Made by a program: the position numbers and the translations under genes
In this document: piece by piece, positions 37,276 through 45,407 of the stretch
Position numbering within the stretch: position 1 is the stretch's first letter
Layout: each line of letters begins with the position of its first letter
Notes under the pieces: generated by a model
Told to the model about the DNA's origin: nothing
Seen by the model: the letters and a program-made list of their open reading frames with translations, nothing else
Database searches by the model: none
Source of the DNA: Peptoniphilus harei
GTDB taxonomy: Bacteria > Bacillota > Clostridia > Tissierellales > Peptoniphilaceae
DNA: 64,000 nt
Direction: 5' to 3'
NCBI RefSeq assembly: GCF_900454685.1
Contig: NZ_UATM01000032.1
Location: forward strand, 1,736,001-1,800,000

Positions 37276-37845
37276 CTAATATTCTAAATTATTTTTTTTA
37301 TGAGCTACAAACACATAGTTACTTAAGTAGTACCCTTTTAATTTATTCATACATTTCAAATGCTCTCTAGATATATTAGTAATAATAACCTCCCTATTCG
37401 AATCTCTATATATCATATAACCGAACATCGCCCATAAGGGATTCAAATAAATCAAGTTTAATCTAAGATAAATATAACCAATCAAAATAAAAAGAAATAT
37501 ATTAGCCATATATACCTCAGTTGTATTGTCACCATTCGTTACAAGAGGAATTATATATGTCATAATATAGCTAAGAACAGTATCGTCCGGCCTTTCCAAA
37601 TCTTCAATTAGTTTTTCCTTGCTCCCTTTTCCTAACTTTAATAATACAATGCTAAATATAGATATTATGATGAATAGACCCAATGCTAAGGTAACAATAA
37701 TTGAGAAAACATTCATACACTTAAAACCCTCAATAATTTTCTTATAATAAAGAATTGTTATCATAATATAAAGAGGAAAATATGAAGAAATAAACATAAT
37801 AGTTCTAACTAAACTATTATAAAGCTTATCCAGCCTTTTATTCAT
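37276..37845 (-). CDS. kwaA: KwaA-like four-helix membrane protein of a Kiwa-type defence system
   Basis: The 189-residue protein has four hydrophobic segments (about residues 14-32, 44-66, 96-112 and 118-140) and the features SSYFPLYIMI, DTVLSYIMTYIIPL and IYLNPLWAMFGYMIYR. These resemble KwaA, the membrane partner in Kiwa anti-phage systems. The start at 37845 is chosen because AGGAGG lies seven bases upstream. A longer frame overlapping kwaB is unlikely. It starts 13 bases after the kwaB-like stop. In published Kiwa loci kwaA usually comes first, so the order here is reversed. The assignment is by recall of family features, not a search. Confidence 0.6.
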   Translation of the reverse strand: MNKRLDKLYNSLVRTIMFISSYFPLYIMITILYYKKIIEGFKCMNVFSIIVTLALGLFIIISIFSIVLLKLGKGSKEKLIEDLERPDDTVLSYIMTYIIPLVTNGDNTTEVYMANIFLFILIGYIYLRLNLIYLNPLWAMFGYMIYRDSNREVIITNISREHLKCMNKLKGYYLSNYVFVAHKKNNLEY

Positions 37846-37858
37846 AAGATAACCTCCT

Positions 37859-38773
37859 TTATTTGTCATCTACTCCTTTTTGTTTATTAATAATACTCAA
37901 ATAATATGAATCTCTTAATATCCTTAGTATGTCCATGATTTGACTTTTCTCTTCATAGACTATAGTAAAACGCGGTTTTTCATTATAATTTATATCTAAA
38001 TTAAACATATCAATAGTTTCCTTGATATTTTTATAATTATCATATGTCTTAGATACATCTATATTTTCACTAGACATCTTAGTTAAAGTTTTTCTATAGC
38101 GACCATCATTTAAACAATCTTCATAAAAACTTTCAAAATTAACTATACCATCACTTAATCCTTCTTGAGTTAAAAATGCTGAAGCATTATCTCTAAACTG
38201 CTCATCTAGATTAAATATCCTTTCCAATGAGTAATGGGACAATATTATTATTTTATTATCAACTACTATAAAGTCTACCTCCCCATCTATCCCTATTAAT
38301 TTACTTTCTACCTTATTCAGAGTATTTCCGTTAAATCTTGCAATTATACCCTTAGAATGTAATTTTCTAAATTTAGTTACTCTTCTAAAGATTTTAATTT
38401 CAGGAAAATTTTCATCTTCTTTTTTGATTTCAAAAGTATAAAAATTATAATTATCTGGATCTATTTCTGTTTCTACATGATCGCTATTTCTAAAACTGTC
38501 AATAACTCTGTCATAATAATTTATATATGAAGTTTCACATGTTTCTATAGTGCCATCTTTATATCCTGTTGGATTATACTCAACTATCTCTTTGTCTGAA
38601 AAAGTTTCAACATACTCAATTATTAAATTTAATAAATCGTCGAAAATTTGTGCGTCTATATTTGGAGAAAAACTAACATAATTACCATTTCTTAATTTAC
38701 GTGAAAAAAACAAGTTAAATTCCAAATCATTTTCTCTCAAATTGCTAACTAAGTCAGCTATACTAATACTCAT
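37859..38773 (-). CDS. kwaB: KwaB-like (DUF4868) protein of a Kiwa-type defence system
   Basis: The 304-residue soluble protein has an N-terminal region FFSRKLRNGNYVSFSPNID. A central block, DFIVVDNKIIILSHYSLERI followed by FNLDEQFRDNASAFL, has the form of DUF4868, the domain of KwaB. KwaB binds DNA and acts with membrane KwaA against phage. The start at 38773 has GGAGG eight bases upstream. An upstream ATG at 38788 overlaps that site. The pair lies between metG fragments, next to an integrase, a setting typical of defence islands. Confidence 0.62.
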   Translation of the reverse strand: MSISIADLVSNLRENDLEFNLFFSRKLRNGNYVSFSPNIDAQIFDDLLNLIIEYVETFSDKEIVEYNPTGYKDGTIETCETSYINYYDRVIDSFRNSDHVETEIDPDNYNFYTFEIKKEDENFPEIKIFRRVTKFRKLHSKGIIARFNGNTLNKVESKLIGIDGEVDFIVVDNKIIILSHYSLERIFNLDEQFRDNASAFLTQEGLSDGIVNFESFYEDCLNDGRYRKTLTKMSSENIDVSKTYDNYKNIKETIDMFNLDINYNEKPRFTIVYEEKSQIMDILRILRDSYYLSIINKQKGVDDK

Positions 38774-38906
38774 ATTTGTATCCTCCATATTTTATATTTA
38801 TTACCATCTATTTTAAATTTTAACCGAATCAGTCTTTTGATAATTTAGTCCAAAATATTTTTGGTTGGATATTGTTTCTGATGTGTTATATAGGTCTATA
38901 GTAGAA

Positions 38907-38926
38907 ACTACGTTTAATAACGTAGT
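38907..38926. other. Short hairpin upstream of kwaB
   Basis: ACTACGTT and AACGTAGT form a perfect eight-pair stem with a four-base loop in the kwaB 5' region. It has no T run. A regulator site is possible. Confidence 0.4.
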
Positions 38927-38944
38927 ATCAAGCTTGATATAAAA

Positions 38945-38979
38945 ATGAAACTGGGATTCATAACAAACCCCAGTTTCAT
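38945..38979 (-). terminator. Terminator of metG
   Basis: Minus strand ATGAAACTGGGG and CCCAGTTTCAT form an 11-pair stem followed by ATTTTTATAT, 15 bases after the metG stop codon. Confidence 0.82.
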
Positions 38980-38993
38980 AATTAGCGTGTTCT

Positions 38994-39443
38994 TTAATAT
39001 AATTTTGATCCTGCTGGAATCTTGTCTTCTAGCATTACAAGGTTTAATAATTCTTCTCCATCGTATTCGCATACTGCTGATAGAAGCATACCGCAAGATT
39101 CAACTCCCATCATCTTTCTTGGTGGAAGGTTTGTTATTGCAACAAGAATCTTGCCAATTAAATCTTCTGCATCGTAAACATTTTTGATTCCTGATAGGAT
39201 AATTCTATCTTCACCAGATCCATCGTCAAGTGTGAACTTGAGAAGTTTTTTAGATTTTGGAACTTCTTCACAATTCTTAACTTTTACAACTCTGAAGTCA
39301 GATTTTGAGAAAGTATCAAAGTCTACCATGTCTTCAAATAGAGGTTCAACCTTTACCTTGGACATGTCAATCTTTGCACTTGCATTGTCATCTGCTGCCT
39401 TATTTGCTTTTATTTCTGCAACTTCTTTTCCAAGTGGCTTCAT
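38994..39443 (-). CDS. metG: C-terminal tRNA-binding domain of methionyl-tRNA synthetase, separated from its catalytic part
   Basis: The 149-residue frame holds the dimerising EMAPII/Trbp111-like OB domain: DFDTFSKSDFRVVKVKNCEE, then GIKNVYDAEDLIGKILVAIT, LPPRKMMGVESCGMLLSA and the C terminus LVMLEDKIPAGSKLY. In clostridia this domain ends MetRS and increases tRNA affinity. The frame is open further upstream (SKVEGIFPTMKPLGKE) until a TAG near 39490, where the integrated element begins. The rest of metG is not in the window. The piece could still be translated from an ATG at 39443 as a free tRNA-binding protein, although no good RBS is seen. Confidence 0.85.
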   Translation of the reverse strand: MKPLGKEVAEIKANKAADDNASAKIDMSKVKVEPLFEDMVDFDTFSKSDFRVVKVKNCEEVPKSKKLLKFTLDDGSGEDRIILSGIKNVYDAEDLIGKILVAITNLPPRKMMGVESCGMLLSAVCEYDGEELLNLVMLEDKIPAGSKLY

Positions 39444-39516
39444 TGTTGGGAAAATCCCCTCTACCTTAGATAATTGTCTAAATCTCTATAAAAGTCTATT
39501 TTATGGTACTTCTCCA

Positions 39517-39597
39517 TTTACGACAATTTGCTAACTCTCTATAAGTGCCTATAGATTTCTAGCAAATTGTCGTAAATTTGTCGTAAGCTGTCGTAAA
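39517..39597. repeat. Integrase arm-type sites: inverted and helically phased direct repeats
   Basis: TTTACGACAATTTGCTA (39517-39533) is an exact inverted copy of TAGCAAATTGTCGTAAA (39560-39576). To its right TTGTCGTAA-type motifs start at 39567, 39578 and 39588, that is 11 and 10 bases apart. This sits between the element end and int, the expected place for Int/Xis binding sites. Confidence 0.75.
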
Positions 39598-39599
39598 TT

Positions 39600-40835
39600 C
39601 TAAAATATAAATTTCATTGCTTTTTCAAATTCTCCCATCTGTTCTATCTTAAAATCTTCTGTTGCATCTACATATATATCCATTGTTGTACTAATATCAG
39701 AATGACCTAGAATAGACTGCATTGCTTTTGTATTTATATTTTGTTCATTAAGCCTTGTAGTAAAGGTGTGTCTGAAAATGTGATTGCTTAAATGTGGAAC
39801 TAATAGAATATCATTAGAGTTCGATTTATTTTTATCCATTATACTTAAATTGCAATCTCTAACAATTCTTCTTAAAGCTTTATTAAGTGTTCCATTATTA
39901 TGAACCTTTCCAAATCTATTTAAAAATACAAAGTCTTTAAATCCATCGATTGAATCACAACATTCGATTCCAAAAGTCTTTTGTAACTCTCTTTCCATAA
40001 GAAAAGCATCTTTTACTTTTTGAACCATAGGAATACTTCGCTTACCTGATGCTGTCTTCGGTGTATTAATAGCATATCTATTGTTTAATCCTTTACCTTT
40101 ACTATAATATACCAAAGTCCTATTTACATTTATAAGACCATTATCAAAATCTAGATCGTCCCATTGCAATCCTGTAACTTCTCCAACTCTCATTCCTGTC
40201 CAAAGCATAACAATGAATATTGGATACCATTTTTTATATTCGTCACTATTAGATAAATATTCTTCAAATAGCACCTGTTCTTCTATTGTCATGGCTTTTT
40301 TCTTCGGAGATTCATTTCGATAAGCTACTTTCAATTCCTTCAAAGCATTGTCAGATGGATTAAACCTTATATATTCGTCATCCACTGCTAATTCTAAAAC
40401 CTGATGTAGCACAGTATGGACACAATCTATGGTAGAAACCATCAATCCCTGGTCTTCCTTTAATCTGTTATAAAAACTTCTAACATCAGATCTTTTAATA
40501 TCAGATAGTTTAATACGACCAAAAGTCGGTTCGACGAATTGTTGATACATATAGATGTAATTTTTAAAGGTATTATCCTTTAAACCTCTTTTTACCTTTG
40601 TCCATAACTTAAAAGTATCATTTACAGACAAGCTACTTCCTTCGTTGTTGATTCCATCTATAGTATTGCGTAAAATATCCAATTCCTTTTCTCTTAATTC
40701 CTTTAGAGTTTTCGCATAGATAGATTTTCTACGCCCTATTTTGTCTTGCCACTTAAATTCATAAGTGCCATTTGACCTTTGATATTCACCGTCTTTTAAA
40801 ACAACCCCTTTACTATCTTTGCGTCTTTTTACCAT
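39600..40835 (-). CDS. int: Tyrosine recombinase/integrase of the ICE
   Basis: A 411-residue site-specific recombinase of the Tn916 class. It has an N-terminal arm-binding domain (GTYEFKWQDKIGRRKSIYAK), a SAM-like core-binding domain, and a catalytic domain. That domain has the first arginine in WTGMRVGEVTGLQWDD, the HxxR box in LSNHIFRHTFTTRL and the tyrosine in TTMDIYVDAT. All catalytic residues are visible, so it looks functional. It is the gene nearest the element end and is followed by xis in the usual layout. Confidence 0.95.
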   Translation of the reverse strand: MVKRRKDSKGVVLKDGEYQRSNGTYEFKWQDKIGRRKSIYAKTLKELREKELDILRNTIDGINNEGSSLSVNDTFKLWTKVKRGLKDNTFKNYIYMYQQFVEPTFGRIKLSDIKRSDVRSFYNRLKEDQGLMVSTIDCVHTVLHQVLELAVDDEYIRFNPSDNALKELKVAYRNESPKKKAMTIEEQVLFEEYLSNSDEYKKWYPIFIVMLWTGMRVGEVTGLQWDDLDFDNGLINVNRTLVYYSKGKGLNNRYAINTPKTASGKRSIPMVQKVKDAFLMERELQKTFGIECCDSIDGFKDFVFLNRFGKVHNNGTLNKALRRIVRDCNLSIMDKNKSNSNDILLVPHLSNHIFRHTFTTRLNEQNINTKAMQSILGHSDISTTMDIYVDATEDFKIEQMGEFEKAMKFIF

Positions 40836-40912
40836 AAAAATTCTCCTTTTTTGATAAAAGACACGCTATAATTATTATACCGCATTAAGCGTGTTTTATA
40901 TATAATTTTAGA

Positions 40913-41122
40913 TTAGATAGAGAACTGTCTATTTAAATATTCTTCCATTAACTTTTTCTTAATAAGACGCTTACTACCATTAAATAATACAAAATCGCAA
41001 TCATTTTCATCCGTTAATTGTCTAACTTTATCTTGACCAATATTAAAATATTCAGATGCTTCTTTTAATGTTAGAAATGCTTTCTCAGAAACACGAACAC
41101 CTTTTATATTTTCGTTAATCAT
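40913..41122 (-). CDS. xis: Excisionase (Tn916 Xis-like)
   Basis: The 69-residue winged-helix protein MINENIKGVRVSEKAFLTLK...EASEYFNIGQDKVRQL is of the size and type of Tn916 Xis, which directs excision with Int. The start at 41122 follows GGAGG. The in-frame ATG 22 codons earlier is unlikely. It lies directly upstream of int. Confidence 0.88.
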   Translation of the reverse strand: MINENIKGVRVSEKAFLTLKEASEYFNIGQDKVRQLTDENDCDFVLFNGSKRLIKKKLMEEYLNRQFSI

Positions 41123-41557
41123 AAATCCTCCAAATAATATATTTAAAATATTTATTTTAATATTTTTAAAGTTTTTTGACATTGACAAGTGCCTTGGATT
41201 AGCAACATAGGAATCTCACCTCCGCCTCTGTTCAGGATGAGCCGGCTTCAACCTTAGAAGTATCATTATCCTCATTTTCTTCGTAGCGAATAGGGTATCC
41301 CTCCCTATATTCAAACTCTTACTTATCGCTCTCTTTCTTCTTCCCTTGCTTTTTGCTTAGCAGTACTTGTTTTGCCGAATTATTCAGCAGAAAGATCTTG
41401 GCGGATAGGTTATTATGCTCCAAAAATGATTAATGTCTTGTCTTGGTCTATTCAATTGTTAAGGTTCAAATATTGTTTAAATTTCTTTTAAAATAGAAAG
41501 AGGACAAAACTCCCCTCACTTTATAAAGGAAAATTTGCCCTCTTTGGTAACCAGAAA
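41123..41557. other. Non-coding region between xis and the sigma factor gene
   Basis: No credible gene is seen. The sequence is more GC-rich near 41210-41260 and resembles the untranslated or decayed stretches found here in Tn1549-like elements. No clear hairpin terminator was identified. Confidence 0.4.
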
Positions 41558-41968
41558 CTATATTTCTTCTATAAATTTCTTTAGTTTTTCTAAAATCTTA
41601 TCTCGCCTTTTTATTAAAGCAGGATGTGATATATTTTGAGTCTTTGCTACTGCACGAAGTGTTTCATCATTGAAATATAATCTTTCGATTATTTCCTGTT
41701 CCTCCTCATTTAACTTTGACATAGCATTTCTTAGTGCTTCAATCATTATTTGTGTAGCTACAACTTTTTCAACATCAACATTTTTATCTTCTAGATTATT
41801 TTCAAAATTCCCATCGTGATTTAGGGACGAAAAAAAGAGCAAGTGGTTTTTCTTGTCCACCTGCTCTAAATACTTTTCGTGTTCTTTTTCTCGCCAGTAG
41901 ACTTTATATATCTGCTCGCTGACTTTAACCCTTTGTCCGTTGACATAAAGGTAATACTCTTTTGCCAT
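41558..41968 (-). CDS. Tn916-type sigma-70 family factor (Orf7-like)
   Basis: A 136-residue protein with an N-terminal block KEYYLYVNGQRVKVSEQIYK and RNA polymerase sigma region 4 (LNEEEQEIIERLYFNDETLR, then AKTQNISHPALIKRRDKIL). Orf7 of Tn916 has this form and links transcription to element excision and transfer. GGAGGAAAC precedes the ATG. A hairpin with a T run precedes the gene. Confidence 0.85.
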   Translation of the reverse strand: MAKEYYLYVNGQRVKVSEQIYKVYWREKEHEKYLEQVDKKNHLLFFSSLNHDGNFENNLEDKNVDVEKVVATQIMIEALRNAMSKLNEEEQEIIERLYFNDETLRAVAKTQNISHPALIKRRDKILEKLKKFIEEI

Positions 41969-42010
41969 AAAGTTTCCTCCATTTCTTTTTTGTCTATTTG
42001 TTATTCAGAC

Positions 42011-42050
42011 AAAAAAGGAGGACTCCTGCATCTTGGCATAAGAAGTCCTC
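42011..42050 (-). promoter_or_regulatory. Leader hairpin with T run before the sigma factor gene (possible attenuator)
   Basis: Minus strand GAGGACTTCT and AGGAGTCCTC form a ten-base imperfect stem, followed by CTTTTTTG, about 40 bases before the sigma gene start. It has terminator form inside the leader, so attenuation is plausible. Confidence 0.5.
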
Positions 42051-42287
42051 TGAAATGAAAGAAATCCGTTCTTTCTTTTACTATATTTAATTGTTTAGAC
42101 GAGAATATGTAAAGACAGACAACTACAAGAATTATAGAAAAAAGGAGTATTTTTATTCCATTTCAATTCTACAAGGTAACTTATACACTTGTTCATCTCC
42201 CTTTCCCTCCGTTCATTATAGATAAATAGCATCCATAGCTACAGCCTCTTTTGATTATTTTCGCTTTTATATCAAATGTCCTTGTAT
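42051..42287. other. Spacer between the MATE gene and the sigma factor leader
   Basis: A promoter for the sigma gene is expected here but not convincing. No gene is seen. Confidence 0.4.
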
Positions 42288-43637
42288 TTACGCTTTGTCT
42301 TTTCCCATTTTCCTAAGTCCATTAAGCATTAAAAACAGTCCCAACATAATCATACTAAAATCTACAATAGGTTCAGCCCACCAAACTGCACTTGCTCCAA
42401 AAAACTTTGGAAGCAATAATATAGCCGGAATAAACAAAATCAGTTGTCTAAGCATTACAATCATGCTTGCTTTTTTCCCATCTCCAATAGATTGAAAGAA
42501 TGTAAGTGTCATTATCATAATTCCATACAAAATAAATGTGGAATAAAACATCTTGAAATTCATAACACCAGCTTCTATGATTTCACTTCTTACACTGAAT
42601 AGTGATAGTAATTTTTCTGAATAAAACATCGATGGTATCCATGAAAGAGCTGCAAGAATAGTTGCTCCGTACATAAAAACCTTCATTGTATCTTTTACTC
42701 TTTTATATTGCTTTGCTCCGAAATTTGCCCCAATAACAGGCTGTAAACCTTGGCTCATTCCCCAAAGAGGAATAAAGGAGAACATATACAATCTCATTGT
42801 AGCAGCCATTAAAATTCCCCAATTATCTCCACCGTATGCGAAAGCTTGCTTAAACAAGAATGTTTGTTGTACTGCAAACAAAATTTGCATCATCATTGCA
42901 GAACTTCCTATGCTAAACATTTCACTGGAAATATCCTTACTCTTTTGGATTTTATGAATCCCCACAAAAGCACTTTTCTTTGAAAAATAGCGGAAGGTTA
43001 ATATAGCTTGCACAATTTGAGAGATTACAGTTGCAACAGCTGCCCCTTCAATCGCATATTCTCCCATCAACTTCATGAAAATGGGATCTAAAATAATGTT
43101 TAATATTGCTCCTACCCCCATAATAATCATGGATTGCTTTAATGCACCTTCACCACGCATTGTCATATTTCCGGCTTGAGCAAAATTAACAAATATGGAT
43201 CCAAAAAAAACTACTCTTAAATATCTGACTCCAAGTTCTTTAATATTCCCCTTTGCTCCTACTAAATCCAAAAAATTAGGTGCAAATATCAAACCTAATA
43301 TTGTGATAACTATAGAGAATAAAATTACCCAATAACAAAAATTTCCAAATATCTTGTCAGTTGTTTCTTTATCTCCCTTTCCAATCGCCCTTGATAATAT
43401 TGATGCACTACCAACTCCAATAAGTGCTGATACTCCACCATTTATTATTGTTAAGGACATGGATATACTAATAGCAGACATTGCATAGTCTCCAATAATC
43501 CATCCAGCAAAAATTCCGTCCATAAATGGATATAGCCCTATAACTACCATTCCTATAATTCCCGGAATAGCTAACTGAAACAATAAATCTTTAGGACTTT
43601 TGGTTAAAAGTTGTGTTTTCATATCTTGTTTTCCCAT
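42288..43637 (-). CDS. MATE family efflux transporter
   Basis: The 449-residue protein has 12 hydrophobic segments and MATE features (LAIPGIIGMVVIGLYPFMDG, ISMSLTIINGGVSALIGVGS, AGNMTMRGEGALKQSMI). It would export cationic drugs or metabolites using Na+ or H+. The start at 43637 has GGAGG seven bases upstream. An earlier in-frame ATG overlaps the RBS. It is the last gene of the TetR-controlled operon. Confidence 0.9.
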   Translation of the reverse strand: MGKQDMKTQLLTKSPKDLLFQLAIPGIIGMVVIGLYPFMDGIFAGWIIGDYAMSAISISMSLTIINGGVSALIGVGSASILSRAIGKGDKETTDKIFGNFCYWVILFSIVITILGLIFAPNFLDLVGAKGNIKELGVRYLRVVFFGSIFVNFAQAGNMTMRGEGALKQSMIIMGVGAILNIILDPIFMKLMGEYAIEGAAVATVISQIVQAILTFRYFSKKSAFVGIHKIQKSKDISSEMFSIGSSAMMMQILFAVQQTFLFKQAFAYGGDNWGILMAATMRLYMFSFIPLWGMSQGLQPVIGANFGAKQYKRVKDTMKVFMYGATILAALSWIPSMFYSEKLLSLFSVRSEIIEAGVMNFKMFYSTFILYGIMIMTLTFFQSIGDGKKASMIVMLRQLILFIPAILLLPKFFGASAVWWAEPIVDFSMIMLGLFLMLNGLRKMGKDKA

Positions 43638-43673
43638 ATGACTTCCTCCAGTTGTTTTCAATATTTTTATAAC

Positions 43674-45407
43674 TTATGACAACTGCCACTTTGCTGCCAC
43701 TTGTCTTGCTTCAACAAATTTTTTGTAGATACCATCAACTTGAATAAGTTCTTCATGTGTACCTTGTTGCGTTATCTTTCCATTAGCCAAGACAAGAATT
43801 TGATTTGCATTTTTTATGGTTTTTAGTCTGTGTGCAATCATTATTACAGTTTTATCTCTTGTAAGTTCTTCCATAGCAATCTGTAGTTTATCCTCATTTT
43901 CAGGGTCTACATTTGCAGTAGCTTCGTCAAAAATAATAATCGGAGCATTTTTTATCATAGCCCTTGCTATAGATATTCTTTGTCTTTCTCCACCAGATAA
44001 ACTTGCACCTCCCTCTCCTATAACTGTTTCATATTGTTCAGGAAGCTTCATAATAAATTCATGACAACACGCTTTCTTTGCAGCTTCTATAACTTCCTCA
44101 TGAGTAGCATCTGGCTTGGCAAACTTTATATTGTTCTCAATAGTGTCTTGAAATAAATAAACATTTTGAAAAACCATACTAATTTGTCTCATTAATGACT
44201 CCAATGAATATTCTTTAATATTATGTTTACCTATGCTGATTTCTCCTTTATCTACATCCCAAAATCTAGCTATCAAATTACAAAATGTAGTTTTTCCAGC
44301 TCCTGAAGGTCCAACTATAGCTGTCATTTGTTTTTGTGGTATCTTGACCGAAATATCATCAAGGATTTTTTTTCCTGAATATGAAAACTCTACATTATCA
44401 AAAGAAATATCGAAAGTAGTAGGCTTTATGTCTTTTCCATCAATATCCATCTTTGGAAATTCCTCTAACTTCTTTGTTTGTTCAATAGATCCACTAACAA
44501 CTCTGAGAGAGGTTGTTGCACTTCCTGCCAATTTTATTTGAGAAAAAGCAAGAAAAGAAATTATAATCGTCATAACTGTATTTAAGAATGAAAGTTCTCC
44601 ATTAATATAAAAGAAAATACCTGCACCTATTATCAAAATGCTAAACAAATCCAAAAGAATATTTTGCAAAATCGTATAAGGTGTAAACAGTTTTTCACAA
44701 TCAAGATTTATTTTTCTACTATTTTCAATAGCATCTCTGACTTTTTCATCTCCTTTCCCTGTTAAATTGAAGGATTTTATAACAGCCATTCCACCTATTT
44801 GTTCTAAAATAGTGTCAACTAATTTTGCCGATGCCACTTGTCTTTTAGGAAGAACATTTCTTGACTTGTTTTCCATTTTTGAAAGAATTAATAAGTACAA
44901 CAAGCATCCAATTGTAACAATAAGACCGATCCTCCATTCAAAAGCCAAAATCATTATTGTAAAAATTATTGTGTTAATAAAACCAGATAAGGTATTTACC
45001 ATAACCATTGCCGCAGTATTTTCTACATCTTCCAAAACAGTTGTAGAAATTCCAACGATTTCACCAATATTATTTTCATTAAAGAATCCCATAGGTATTT
45101 TTTTGAGCATTTCACCTATTGCAACTCTTTTATTTGCCACCATAAAATAACTTGCATGGCATTGCTGTAACTGTGAATAATAATTTGCAACACTTCTGCC
45201 AACTATGCTTATAACAAGAAGTATCAAAGCAATCCATGCAGGTGTCATACTCATATCTTTTTCAACAATAGCTTTAACAATAATGTATATTGCACTGATT
45301 TGGAGCATGTGAAAAATTGCAAACAAGAAACTTACCCATATAGAATGGTATACATTTTTCTTCTCATCACCTGAGAAATCTAAAATTTTCTTTAAGGCAC
45401 TTATCAT
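43674..45407 (-). CDS. Exporter-fold ABC transporter, half B (fused TMD-NBD)
   Basis: A 577-residue type IV ABC protein with six N-terminal membrane segments and an NBD with Walker A GPSGAGKTT, signature LSGGERQR, Walker B IIIFDEATANVD and H-loop MIAHR. It overlaps the preceding half-transporter gene by four bases, so the two should form a heterodimer. Pairs like this next to ECF genes resemble IrtAB/YbtPQ siderophore importers as well as drug exporters. The direction of transport is not decided by sequence. Confidence 0.88.
   Translation of the reverse strand: MISALKKILDFSGDEKKNVYHSIWVSFLFAIFHMLQISAIYIIVKAIVEKDMSMTPAWIALILLVISIVGRSVANYYSQLQQCHASYFMVANKRVAIGEMLKKIPMGFFNENNIGEIVGISTTVLEDVENTAAMVMVNTLSGFINTIIFTIMILAFEWRIGLIVTIGCLLYLLILSKMENKSRNVLPKRQVASAKLVDTILEQIGGMAVIKSFNLTGKGDEKVRDAIENSRKINLDCEKLFTPYTILQNILLDLFSILIIGAGIFFYINGELSFLNTVMTIIISFLAFSQIKLAGSATTSLRVVSGSIEQTKKLEEFPKMDIDGKDIKPTTFDISFDNVEFSYSGKKILDDISVKIPQKQMTAIVGPSGAGKTTFCNLIARFWDVDKGEISIGKHNIKEYSLESLMRQISMVFQNVYLFQDTIENNIKFAKPDATHEEVIEAAKKACCHEFIMKLPEQYETVIGEGGASLSGGERQRISIARAMIKNAPIIIFDEATANVDPENEDKLQIAMEELTRDKTVIMIAHRLKTIKNANQILVLANGKITQQGTHEELIQVDGIYKKFVEARQVAAKWQLS

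Noticed and set aside
39184-39534. Plus-strand frame across the metG junction
   Set aside because: It is antisense to the tRNA-binding domain and has no supporting features.
41189-41557. tRNA or other structured RNA near 41210-41260
   Set aside because: The GC is higher there but no cloverleaf or known RNA motif could be drawn.
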